The position numbers and the translations under genes were made by a program. DNA of 64,000 nt from the NCBI GenBank assembly GCA_945831575.1, contig CAMACX010000008.1, positions 16,224-80,223 of the forward strand, read 5' to 3'. The stretch is from an uncultured Mediterranea sp. GTDB lineage: Bacteria; Bacteroidota; Bacteroidia; Bacteroidales; Bacteroidaceae. The notes below the pieces were generated by a model. It was not told the DNA's origin and ran no database searches. It saw only the letters and a list, made by a program, of their open reading frames with translations. Below, piece after piece: positions 56,839 through 64,000 of this stretch. Positions within the stretch are counted from its first letter, which is position 1. Every line of letters starts with the position of its first letter.

Positions 56839-57051
56839 TTTCATCATTTACAGCGCCATTTAAACCGCCATTTACAGCGCCACTTTCATCATTTACACCG
56901 ACATTTACACCGACATCTATTGTGCTGCAATCTATTATATCTTCTGAATCATAGCTATTTAAGTCACTTTTTATTCCGACATTCTTTCCGTCACATCTTT
57001 TATTTATACCGACATTTAAACCGCCACTTTCATTATTTACAGCGCCACTTT
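56801..57051. repeat. 12-bp-type tandem repeats in a decayed coding region
   Basis: Words of the form ATTTAAACCGCC, ATTTACAGCGCC and ATTTACACCGAC recur around 56826-56920 and 57001-57051, interleaved with CACTTTCATCATTTACAG. On the minus strand they encode repeating GVN/GLN/DESG peptides. Slippage or recombination between them may explain the decay of the gene. Confidence 0.7.
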
Positions 57052-57323
57052 TCTCTCTGCTGGCTATGATATCTTCGACGGTTCGGTGCTGTATCCTCAC
57101 CAGTACACCGCCACCGTTTACCTCTACGGTCGGTACGGGAAGTCCGGCTTTCTGTAACGCAGGAGCAATGTTTCGGTTGAGTGGATGTGCAAAGTACTCA
57201 GAAAAGATAAGAGCTGATTGATGGGTTATTTGAGAGAATAGTGTAACTTTGTGCCGAAATAATTGGAGAAATAGTTCTGCTAGAATAATAGCAGAAGAAC
57301 AGTATAATAAGGAATTGTAAGCT

Positions 57324-57551
57324 ATGGCAGGAAATTTGACACTGGCAAACAACCGCGACTTCAAGAGCTGGGTGTCGCAGTTGAAGCAGGATATTCGGAG
57401 TGCACAAATCAAGGCGGCAATCAAGGTGAATATAGAATTGCTCCGCCTTTATTGGCGTATGGGTGCAGATATTTGTGAGAAGCAGACATTTAGTTTTATA
57501 ATGAGTGCATTACAATTTGGCAACAAGCTGTTGCCAAAATCAGGTAATTAG
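57324..57551 (+). pseudogene. Truncated DUF1016 (YhcG-like) nuclease gene
   Basis: The first 50 codons match the DUF1016 N-terminal domain (LTLANNRDFKSWVSQLKQDI, AAIKVNIELLRLYWRMGADI). After DICEKQ the frame runs into unrelated sequence (TFSFIMSALQFGNKLL) and stops; the C-terminal PD-(D/E)XK nuclease domain is gone. A -7-like TAACTTTGT lies at 57244-57252. Intact members occur beside type I restriction systems and in defence islands. Confidence 0.7.
57516..57538. repeat. Inverted repeat TTTGGCAAC-N5-GTTGCCAAA
   Basis: Perfect 9-bp arms at the point where the truncated DUF1016 frame is no longer family-like. Possibly linked to the deletion end point. Confidence 0.6.
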
Positions 57552-57592
57552 GGTCTGTCACCTGAATGATGGTGTGGAAGTATGTCCACGTC

Positions 57593-57620
57593 AGATTGTG
57601 AACACGCGCGTTCACAATCT
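57593..57620. repeat. Inverted repeat AGATTGTGAAC-N6-GTTCACAATCT
   Basis: Perfect 11-bp arms around ACGCGC, between the DUF1016 remnant and the suf operon. There is no T tract; it could be an operator or a transposon or integration scar. Confidence 0.6.
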
Positions 57621-57689
57621 TCAAATTATTGAAATGTAGATATCAGAAACTGGTAGAAACATTCATGTTTAGGATGCGGATAAATACGG

Positions 57690-57728
57690 TTCGTCCCCCA
57701 TTCGAATGGCGTTCGGATGGGGGACGAA
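57690..57728. terminator. Strong hairpin after sufS
   Basis: TTCGTCCCCCATTCGAA / TTCGGATGGGGGACGAA, 17 bp with one wobble, loop TGGCG. It lies 22 bp past the sufS stop and probably ends the minus-strand suf transcript even though a T tract is lacking. Confidence 0.65.
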
Positions 57729-57749
57729 TACTGTACGTATGCTGTTTGA

Positions 57750-58961
57750 TTAAAACATCTTGCTGACGCGCTCGATGCCGGCTACCAGGGTATCGACCTC
57801 CTCCTTGGTGTTGTAGAGGCCGAAGGAGGCGCGTACGGTGCCTTCGATGCCGAGGCGGATCATCAGGGGCTGGGCACAGTGGTGACCTGTGCGTACAGCA
57901 ATGCCGAGGCGGTCGAGCAGGGTGCCCATGTCGAAGTGGTGGATGTCGCCTACGAGGAAGGAGATGGCGCCGCTCTTCTGCTTGGCCCGGCCAAAGATGC
58001 GCATCCCCGGTATCTCGTCCATGCGCTGCATGGCGTAGCTGAGGAGCTCCTGCTCGTGGGCGGCTATCTGCTCCATGCCGATGGCGGAGACGTAATCCAG
58101 TGCGGTGGCCAGGGCAGTGGTGCCGATGTAGTCGGGGGTACCGGCCTCGAACTTGAAGGGCAGTTCGTTGAAGGTGGTGCGCTCGAAGGAGACGTGCTGT
58201 ATCATCTCGCCGCCGCCCTGATAGGGAGGCATGCGGTCGAGCCACTGCTCCTTGCCGTAGAGTACACCCACGCCCGTGGGGCCATAGACCTTGTGGGCTG
58301 AGAAGACGTAGAAGTCGGCATCCAGGGCCTGCACATCGACGGGCATGTGGGGGATGGACTGGGCACCGTCTATCAGCACGGGTACATCATGTGCGTGAGC
58401 CGTGCGGATGATTTCAGCTACGGGGTTGACCGTGCCGAGCACGTTGCTCACGTGGGCCACGCTGACCAGCCGGGTACGCGGAGTGAAGAGCTTCTCGTAC
58501 TCCTCCAGGATGAGCTCCCCCTCGTCGGTGATGGGAATCACTTTCAACGTGATGCCTTTGCGCTCGGCCAGAAGCTGCCAGGGCACAATGTTGCTGTGGT
58601 GCTCCATCGTGGAGACAATCACCTCATCGCCCTCGTGCAGGAAGGCCTCGCCGAAGCTGTAGGCCATCAGGTTGATGCTCTCGGTGGTGCCTCGGGTGAA
58701 GATAATCTCGCTCGTGGAGCGGGCGTTGATGAAGCGGCCCACCGTCTCGCGGGCGGCTTCATGCAACTCAGTGGCTTGCTGCGAAAGGAAGTGAACGCCC
58801 CGGTGTACGTTGGCGTTGACCGAGTAGTACTCGTTGACCATCGCCTCGACCACACAACGGGGCTTCTGCGTGGTGGCGCCATTGTCCAGATAGACCAGTG
58901 GCTTATTATAGACAGTCCGCCCCAGGATGGGGAAATCCTCTCTTATCTTATTGATGTCCAT
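57750..58961 (-). CDS. sufS: Cysteine desulfurase SufS
   Basis: 403-aa PLP enzyme that provides sulfur for Fe-S cluster assembly. The PLP lysine is in DFYVFSAHKVYGPTGVG, the His/Asp of cofactor binding in STMEHHSNIVPWQ and LIDGAQSIPHM, and the catalytic Cys in AVRTGHHCAQPLM, the SufS-type (group II) site. Length is standard. It is the last gene of sufBCDS, 137 bp after sufD, with a repeat-rich gap between them. Confidence 0.96.
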   Translation of the reverse strand: MDINKIREDFPILGRTVYNKPLVYLDNGATTQKPRCVVEAMVNEYYSVNANVHRGVHFLSQQATELHEAARETVGRFINARSTSEIIFTRGTTESINLMAYSFGEAFLHEGDEVIVSTMEHHSNIVPWQLLAERKGITLKVIPITDEGELILEEYEKLFTPRTRLVSVAHVSNVLGTVNPVAEIIRTAHAHDVPVLIDGAQSIPHMPVDVQALDADFYVFSAHKVYGPTGVGVLYGKEQWLDRMPPYQGGGEMIQHVSFERTTFNELPFKFEAGTPDYIGTTALATALDYVSAIGMEQIAAHEQELLSYAMQRMDEIPGMRIFGRAKQKSGAISFLVGDIHHFDMGTLLDRLGIAVRTGHHCAQPLMIRLGIEGTVRASFGLYNTKEEVDTLVAGIERVSKMF

Positions 58962-58996
58962 TGTTGTTCGTTAATTTTGTTGCGGCTCTCATGGCA

Positions 58997-59080
58997 ACAC
59001 AGATGACGCAGAAGCAACAGATTTACACTGATATAAATATATAATCTGTGGTCATCCTAGCTAATCTGTGTCATCTGTGT
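58997..59080. repeat. Inverted repeat in the sufD-sufS gap
   Basis: ACACAGATGAC (58997-59007) / GTCATCTGTGT (59070-59080), with an inner ACAGATT/AATCTGT pair. It can fold into one long interrupted hairpin within the operon. Confidence 0.6.
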
Positions 59081-59098
59081 GCTATACTATATTATTTA

Positions 59099-60442
59099 TT
59101 AAACGCTTAGTTTGCAGCCTTTGCACTGGCCCAGCTCGCCACGGAAGCGCTTCTCTACCAGGTGGTGCAGTCGGTCCTTGAGGGCCTCCATGCGGATGGT
59201 GTCAATGGCTTCGCCTACGAAGGCAAACATCAACATCAAGCGGGCTTCGGCTTCGCTGATGCCGCGCTGGCGCATGTAGAAGAGGGCGGCTTCGTTGAGC
59301 TGGCCTACGGTGGCACCGTGGCTGCACTTCACGTCATCGGCATAGATCTCCAGCTGCGGACGGGCGAAGGCGTGGGCCTTGGTGGTAGCGCAGAGGTTGC
59401 GGCTGGTCTGCTCGGAGATGGTCTTCTCCGCACCAGGCTGTACCTTGACCAAGCCGCTGAATACGCCTGTGGCTTCATCGTTGAGCACGTACTTCATCAG
59501 CTCCTTGCTTGTGCAGCGGGGGGCGTTGTGGAGGATGGTGGTGTGGTTGTCCACATGCTGCTGGCCATCGGCTATTGCCATGCCGCTTAGGTTGAGCTCG
59601 GCACCGGGTCCGTCTAGGGCCACCTCAATGGTGTTGCGCGTGTGGCCACCGGTCAGCGAGATGGTGCTGATCTGTACGTTGCTGCTGGCTGCTTGCTTCA
59701 TGTAGAGGTTGTTGATGCGGGTGGTGCGGGCATGGGTCTCCTCCAGCTCGTAGAGGTCAAACACGGCTCCTTCACCAATGTAGGTCTCGGTGACCTGCGT
59801 GGAGACGTAGGTGGAACCGGCTGTGGCGTGGTCGCACACCAGCAGGCGGGCCTGGGCACCCTCCTCCAGGATGATGAGCAGGCGGCGGTTGGCCAGGAAA
59901 TCGACATCCGAGCGCAGGGTGTTGACCAGCTGGATGGGCTTCTCCACCACAATGCCACGCGGTACGTAGAGCAGCACACCATCTTGGGCAAAGGCGGTGT
60001 TGAAGGCCGTGGGGGCGTCTTCCTGCCAACGGGCCAGCTTGCCGTAATGGCGCTCCACAAGTTCGGGATGCTGTGCAGCCAGCTCCTTGAGGCTACCCAT
60101 CAGCACCCCTTCGGGCAGCAGGTGATGGGTGGCAGGCAGCGGGGTGTCGTTCACCGTGAAATAGACGGCTGTACTGAGGTTGGGCACGTCGCAGCGGAAG
60201 GCATCCTGCGGGTTGGCCGGCATCTGCAGGCGGTTGAGGTTGAGCGCAAAGTCAGGCTCCATCAGCGGGGCAAGGGCGGTGTAGCGGTATGCTTCGTTCT
60301 TGCTTCCCGGCCATCCCAGCTGGCTGAATGCCTCCATTGCTTCCCGGCGCGGGGCATTGAGGACCGGTGCGCTGTGGCGACAGATCATCTCCTCCGCACT
60401 GCGGTACAAATCAATATACTGTTGTGCTGCGTGGGTCATCAT
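59099..60442 (-). CDS. sufD: Fe-S cluster assembly protein SufD
   Basis: 447-aa SufBCD scaffold component. The N-terminal helical part includes MEAFSQLGWPGSKNEAYRYT; the right-handed beta-helix carries repeated parallel strands (EGAVFDLYELEETHARTTRI, GAELNLSGMAIADGQQHVDNH). The end CSHGATVGQLNEAALFYMRQRGIS and RGELGQCKGC is the SufB/D core signature. It overlaps sufC by 4 bp. Confidence 0.95.
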   Translation of the reverse strand: MMTHAAQQYIDLYRSAEEMICRHSAPVLNAPRREAMEAFSQLGWPGSKNEAYRYTALAPLMEPDFALNLNRLQMPANPQDAFRCDVPNLSTAVYFTVNDTPLPATHHLLPEGVLMGSLKELAAQHPELVERHYGKLARWQEDAPTAFNTAFAQDGVLLYVPRGIVVEKPIQLVNTLRSDVDFLANRRLLIILEEGAQARLLVCDHATAGSTYVSTQVTETYIGEGAVFDLYELEETHARTTRINNLYMKQAASSNVQISTISLTGGHTRNTIEVALDGPGAELNLSGMAIADGQQHVDNHTTILHNAPRCTSKELMKYVLNDEATGVFSGLVKVQPGAEKTISEQTSRNLCATTKAHAFARPQLEIYADDVKCSHGATVGQLNEAALFYMRQRGISEAEARLMLMFAFVGEAIDTIRMEALKDRLHHLVEKRFRGELGQCKGCKLSV

Positions 60443-61188
60443 TGCAGTTCGTTTTTAATCCAGTCAAATCCCTGTTGTTCGATGCGGGTAGCCAGTTCCG
60501 GGCCTCCTGTCTTGACGATACGTCCTCCCATGAGCACGTGTACCACATCGGGCTTCAGGTAGTCAAGCAGGCGTTGGTAGTGGGTGATGACCATGGCACT
60601 GGTCTGCGGCGTGCGCAGCTTGTTGAATCCTTCGGCCACGATGCGCAGGGCATCCACGTCGAGGCCGGAGTCAGTCTCATCGAGGATGGTGAAGGTAGGC
60701 TCCAGCATGGCCATCTGGAAAATCTCGTTGCGTTTCTTCTCTCCGCCGCTGAACCCTTCGTTCACCGAGCGGTTGGCCAGCTTGCTGTCCAGTTCAACGA
60801 CGGCTCGCTTCTCGCGCATCAGCTTGAGGAACTCGCCGGCCGAGAGGGCAGGGAGGTGCTGGTGCTTGCGGCGTTCGTTGACAGCTGTACGCATGAAGTT
60901 GACCATCGAGACACCCGGTATCTCCACGGGAGTCTGGAAGGAGAGGAAGATGCCCTCGTGGGCCCGCTCCTCCGGCTTCATGGCCAGCAGGTCCTTGCCG
61001 TTGAAGGTCACTGTGCCGCTGGTCACTTCGTAGGCGGGATGTCCCACGAGGATGTTGCTCAGTGTACTCTTACCGGCACCGTTCTGTCCCATCAAGGCGT
61101 GTACCTCCCCATCGCGGATGGTCAAGGTCACTCCCTTCAATATCTCTTTGCCTCCTATCGAGGCGTGCAAATCTTTTATTTCGAGCAT
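60439..61188 (-). CDS. sufC: Fe-S cluster assembly ATPase SufC
   Basis: 249-aa ABC-type ATPase that drives SufBCD. Walker A is MGQNGAGKSTLSNIL, the signature is NEGFSGGEKKRNEI, Walker B is FTILDETDSGLDVDALR, and the His switch is in AMVITHYQRLLDYL. Length and order are standard; it overlaps sufD by 4 bp and follows sufB by about 50 bp. Confidence 0.97.
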   Translation of the reverse strand: MLEIKDLHASIGGKEILKGVTLTIRDGEVHALMGQNGAGKSTLSNILVGHPAYEVTSGTVTFNGKDLLAMKPEERAHEGIFLSFQTPVEIPGVSMVNFMRTAVNERRKHQHLPALSAGEFLKLMREKRAVVELDSKLANRSVNEGFSGGEKKRNEIFQMAMLEPTFTILDETDSGLDVDALRIVAEGFNKLRTPQTSAMVITHYQRLLDYLKPDVVHVLMGGRIVKTGGPELATRIEQQGFDWIKNELQ

Positions 61189-61202
61189 GACTGTTTTTAT
61201 TT

Positions 61203-61240
61203 CTAAACACTAAACACTAATCACTAAACACTAATCACTA
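61203..61240. repeat. Short tandem repeat in the sufB-sufC gap
   Basis: CACTAAA/CACTAAT words repeat five to six times (period 7, or 14 for the pair) across the whole gap, just before the sufB stop codon. Length variation by slippage is likely. Confidence 0.65.
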
Positions 61241-62692
61241 TCCCACGCTGCCCTCCAGAGAGACGGCCAGCAGCTTCTGGGCCTCCACAGCAAACTCCAT
61301 CGGCAGCTTGCTCAGCACCTCCTTGGCGTAGCCGTTGACAATCAGGCCTATGGCATCTTCGGTGCTGATGCCGCGCTGGTTGCAGTAGAAGAGTTGCTCT
61401 TCGCTGATCTTGCCTGTGGTGGCTTCGTGCTCTACCACGGCCGTGGGATTCTGGATGTCCATGTAGGGGAAGGTGTGGGCACCGCAGTGGCTGCCAAGCA
61501 GCAGCGAGTCGCACTGGCTGTAGTTGCGTGCTCCGTCAGCACGGGGTGATACTTTCACCAGGCCACGGTAGGAGTTCTCGCTCTTGCCGGCAGAGATACC
61601 TTTGCTTACGATGGTGCTGCGTGTGTTGCGGCCCAGGTGAATCATCTTGGTGCCGGTGTCGGCCTGCTGGTAGTGGTTGGTCACCGCTACACTGTAGAAC
61701 TCTGCGGTGGAGTTGTTGCCGGCCAGGATGCACGACGGGTACTTCCAGGTGATGGCACTGCCCGTCTCTACCTGCGTCCAGCTCAGTTTGCTGCTTTCGC
61801 CCTTGCAGAGGCCGCGCTTGGTCACGAAGTTATAGACTCCGCCGCGTCCCTGCTCATCGCCCGGGTACCAGTTTTGCACGGTGCTGTACTTCACCTCTGC
61901 ACGGTCGTGTACCACAATCTCTACGATGGCGGCATGCAGTTGGTTCTCATCGCGCATCGGGGCGGTGCATCCTTCGAGATAGGATACGTAGGCATCATCG
62001 TCGGCTACAATGAGCGTGCGCTCAAACTGACCCGTACCGCGGGCGTTGATGCGGAAGTAAGTGCTCAGCTCCATGGGGCAGCGCACCCCCTTGGGAATAT
62101 AGACAAACGAACCGTCGGAGAAGACGGCTGAATTGAGGGCCGCATAGAAGTTGTCGCGGTAGCCCACCACTGAGCCCAGGTACTGCTTCACCAGGTCGGG
62201 GTGCTCCTTCACCGCCTCGCTGATGCTGCAAAAGATGATGCCCTTCTCCATGAGTGTCTCCTTGAAGGTAGTCTTCACTGAGACGGAGTCCATCACCGCA
62301 TCCACGGCCATGCCACTCAGGGCCAGCCGCTCCTCCAAGGGAATACCCAGCTTATCGAAGGTCTTCATCAGTTCGGGATCCAAGTCCTCCACGCTTTTGG
62401 CCTCTCCCTCCTTCTTGCGGGTGGGATCAGCATAGTAGGATATGCTCTGGAAGTCAATCTCCGGGATGCGCAGGTGGGCCCATGTGGGGGGCTGGAGGGT
62501 CGTCCAGTAGCGGTAAGCCTTCAGACGAAACTCCAACAGCCATTCGGGCTCCTCCTTCTTGCGGGAGATGAGTCGCACCACATCCTCGTTGAGCCCACGC
62601 TCGATTACGTCGGTCTGCACATCGGTGGTGAAGCCGTATTTATAGCGCTCTTGCGTCAGTTGTTTGACAAACTTGTTCTTTTCTTCTTGCAT
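61238..62692 (-). CDS. sufB: Fe-S cluster assembly protein SufB
   Basis: 484-aa scaffold subunit. The start was set at [20 protein letters not shown]; the track's 102 extra codons run back through cvpA in another frame. Family motifs: FGFTTDVQT-like [53 protein letters not shown] (conserved Cys) and [19 protein letters not shown]. First gene of sufBCDS, 17 bp after cvpA. Confidence 0.96.
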   Translation of the reverse strand: MQEEKNKFVKQLTQERYKYGFTTDVQTDVIERGLNEDVVRLISRKKEEPEWLLEFRLKAYRYWTTLQPPTWAHLRIPEIDFQSISYYADPTRKKEGEAKSVEDLDPELMKTFDKLGIPLEERLALSGMAVDAVMDSVSVKTTFKETLMEKGIIFCSISEAVKEHPDLVKQYLGSVVGYRDNFYAALNSAVFSDGSFVYIPKGVRCPMELSTYFRINARGTGQFERTLIVADDDAYVSYLEGCTAPMRDENQLHAAIVEIVVHDRAEVKYSTVQNWYPGDEQGRGGVYNFVTKRGLCKGESSKLSWTQVETGSAITWKYPSCILAGNNSTAEFYSVAVTNHYQQADTGTKMIHLGRNTRSTIVSKGISAGKSENSYRGLVKVSPRADGARNYSQCDSLLLGSHCGAHTFPYMDIQNPTAVVEHEATTGKISEEQLFYCNQRGISTEDAIGLIVNGYAKEVLSKLPMEFAVEAQKLLAVSLEGSVG

Positions 62693-62709
62693 GAAACGTT
62701 TCTCCTTAT

Positions 62710-63210
62710 TTATTCCTCCGCTGTGGCCCATTCGGCAGCTGCAGGCAGGAAGACTCCGGCCAACTGCTCCATGGGGTAGTAGAGTTTGGACTCTTTTTTC
62801 TGCTCCTTGTTGATGAGCAGGGTGCTGTCTGCATCCACCCATTCGATGACACAGATCAGCACGCTGACAGCCAGCAGGTACTTGATGGCACCTAGTCCTG
62901 CACCCAGCCAACGGTTGAGCCAGCCCAGTTGGACTGCTTCCACAGCTTTGGTCAGCAGGGCAGCTATCAAGGTAAAGGCCAGGGGTACAGCTATCCATAT
63001 CAGGATAAAGGCCACTACCTTGCTCACCGTAGGCGACTCACCCACCATCGGGGCGATACGCTCAGCCACTGTGGCATAGAGCGCCTTGGCGGCAATCAGA
63101 CCGGCAATCAGTCCCAGTAAAGAGGCCAATTGCTTGATGAATCCATTCATGATGCCTCGCACCACACCTATCAGGAACAGTACAAGAATAACAATATCTA
63201 TGGTTGCCAT
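62710..63210 (-). CDS. CvpA-family membrane protein
   Basis: 166-aa inner-membrane protein with four hydrophobic helices: [21 protein letters not shown] (the CvpA hallmark), [36 protein letters not shown] and a fourth near [15 protein letters not shown]. CvpA relatives are involved in envelope stress and toxin release, but the mechanism is unclear. It sits between infB and sufB. Confidence 0.88.
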   Translation of the reverse strand: MATIDIVILVLFLIGVVRGIMNGFIKQLASLLGLIAGLIAAKALYATVAERIAPMVGESPTVSKVVAFILIWIAVPLAFTLIAALLTKAVEAVQLGWLNRWLGAGLGAIKYLLAVSVLICVIEWVDADSTLLINKEQKKESKLYYPMEQLAGVFLPAAAEWATAEE

Positions 63211-63359
63211 GTTTTTGTTTTTTGTTTTTTTAGCTACCAGCTTTTTTTAGTTACAAGCTACAAGCTACCAGTAATAGTAGCACTAGTAGCTTGTAACTAA
63301 GTATAACTTGTAGCTCGTAGCTTGTAGCTAAGTAACAGCTCGTAGCTTATAATAGCTGC
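63211..63359. repeat. GTAGCTT/AGCTACAA repeat region between infB and cvpA
   Basis: The 149-bp gap is nearly filled by AAGCTAC/GTAGCTT/GTAGCTC words in both orientations. A perfect 15-bp inverted repeat is TTAGTTACAAGCTAC (63247-63261) / GTAGCTTGTAACTAA (63286-63300), and a second copy set lies at 63308-63350. It may form alternative hairpins in the transcript. Confidence 0.7.
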
Positions 63360-64000
63360 TTACAGCGTCGCCTTGACTTCAATCTCTTCGTAGGTCTCGA
63401 TGATGTCGCCTACCTTGATGTCGTTGCAGGCGGTGAGGCTGATACCGCACTCAAAGTTGGTACCTACCTCCTTCACATCGTCCTTGAAGCGCTTCAGGGC
63501 GTTGATGCTTCCGGTGAAGACTACAATGCCGTCGCGTATCAAGCGTGCCTTGTCGGTGCGCTTCACCTTACCGGTACGTACCATGGCACCAGCCACTATA
63601 CCTACCTTGCTGATGTTGAACACCTCGCGTACCTCGATGGTCGCGGTGACTTGCTCCTTGAGCGTGGGTGCCAACATGCCCTCCATGGCGGCCTTGACCT
63701 CCTCAATGGCATCGTAGATTACGGAGTACTTGCGGATATCCACACCCTCCTGCTCGGCCTGCTTGGCGGCAGCACTCGATGGACGCACCTGGAAGCCTAC
63801 GATGATGGCGTCACTGGCTGCGGCCAACGAAACGTCGGACTCGGAAATCTGACCTACGCCCTTATGGATGACATTGACCTGAATCTGCTCCGTAGAGAGC
63901 TTGATGAGCGAGTCGCTCAGGGCCTCTACCGAACCGTCCACGTCACCCTTGACGATGATGTTCAGCTCGTGGAAGTCGCCCAATGCCAGACGGCGGCCCA
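63360..64000 (-). CDS. infB: Translation initiation factor IF-2, C-terminal part (partial)
   Basis: The gene continues beyond the window; about 213 codons are visible (the track's M at 63983 is a TTG inside the gene). The reading frame covers domains 3 and 4: [22 protein letters not shown], a domain 3 landmark, then [22 protein letters not shown], and the domain 4 beta barrel ending in [22 protein letters not shown]-2 places initiator tRNA on the ribosome. It opens the infB-cvpA-sufBCDS group. Confidence 0.95.
   Translation of the reverse strand, partial: GRRLALGDFHELNIIVKGDVDGSVEALSDSLIKLSTEQIQVNVIHKGVGQISESDVSLAAASDAIIVGFQVRPSSAAAKQAEQEGVDIRKYSVIYDAIEEVKAAMEGMLAPTLKEQVTATIEVREVFNISKVGIVAGAMVRTGKVKRTDKARLIRDGIVVFTGSINALKRFKDDVKEVGTNFECGISLTACNDIKVGDIIETYEEIEVKATL

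Larger units (their letters stand above)
56793..57205 (-). pseudogene. Remnant of a RecG-like/AlbA_2 ATP-binding protein gene
   Basis: In the minus-strand frame a stretch reads FAHPLNRNIAPALQKAGLPVPTVE and GGGVLVRIQHRTVEDII, like the end of the ATPase part of RecG-like (AlbA_2/HATPase_c_4) proteins. A degenerate Gly-Val-Asn repeat region follows (GVNVGVNDESG), where intact family members lead into a winged helix. The N-terminal domain and the winged helix are both missing. The boundaries are approximate and the family call is tentative. Confidence 0.45.

Noticed and set aside
56801-57051. CRISPR or promoter array in the repeat region
   Set aside because: Repeats are about 12 bp, uneven and encode a Gly-Val-Asn peptide repeat on the minus strand, so they are decayed coding repeats.
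56725-57069. 114-aa plus-strand ORF of His/Arg/Leu repeats
   Set aside because: Translation of the 12-bp repeat region in a non-coding frame; it begins inside the GIY-YIG gene and has no family features.
59642-60562. 306-aa plus-strand ORF opposite sufD/sufC
   Set aside because: Antisense shadow; it crosses two conserved genes of the suf operon.
62693-62998. 102-codon N-terminal extension of sufB
   Set aside because: Overlaps cvpA in another frame and lacks similarity to SufB N-termini; start at 62692 fits the family.

Overview
The window is a chromosomal segment of a Bacteroidales bacterium (Bacteroides/Phocaeicola-like, GC a little above 50%). The evidence is the acpP-fabF-rnc block, a SusC/SusD/SusE polysaccharide utilisation locus, the infB-cvpA-sufBCDS order, and many promoters of the Bacteroidota type (TTTG, about 20 bp, then TAnnTTTGC) in place of sigma70-type ones. 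Species cannot be read from the sequence alone. Starts were moved inward from the ORF track wherever a signal peptide, a family N-terminus or a promoter inside the long ORF required it.

Layout. 1-5211: housekeeping genes (3' end of pfkA, MmcQ/YjbR protein, rnc, fabF, acpP, purN, pdxB). 5424-6975: an exported lipoprotein phosphoesterase and a small envelope protein. 6972-17787: a surface-glycan locus with a GT39 enzyme, GtrA, several GT2 enzymes, an LpxL-like acyltransferase, UDP-galactopyranose mutase, a WaaP-like kinase, a galactofuranosyltransferase-like enzyme, a capsule-type transferase and an LtaS-like sulfatase-fold enzyme. Together these suggest assembly, acylation and phosphorylation of a galactofuranose-containing glycan. 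17800-20650: two copies of an Rpn/PD-(D/E)XK gene, one internally deleted, flanking an MFS transporter that has a terminator-like hairpin in its leader. 20652-31329: tRNA-Leu, two S41 proteases, a DUF3316 protein, parC, a PfkB sugar kinase, two identical tRNA-Asn genes, a DUF3109 protein, and a Cu/Zn permease overlapping a Fur-family regulator. 31351-32868: gpmI.

33480-48012 is a complete polysaccharide utilisation locus: a SusR-like membrane regulator, SusC, SusD, a four-repeat SusE/F lipoprotein, a clan GH-D glycosidase, a SusB-like GH97 and a GH31. The enzyme set points to an alpha-linked glucan or alpha-galactoside. A LytTR remnant, rnhB and a LysO-family exporter follow.

50121-57749, between lysO and the suf operon, looks like a defence island. 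It holds a roughly 100-bp palindrome, a rod-shaped structured RNA, and a four-gene operon: MmeI/type IIL-like methyltransferase, SF2 helicase, a 91-aa protein and a T5orf172-type GIY-YIG nuclease. The last two share an N-terminal motif. Downstream are the remains of an ATP-binding protein gene and a DUF1016 nuclease gene. The methyltransferase carries a sharply AT-rich block where its specificity domain should be. This island is the best candidate here for an undescribed system. 57750-64000 is the sufS-sufD-sufC-sufB-cvpA-infB block on the minus strand, with short repeats in its intergenic gaps.
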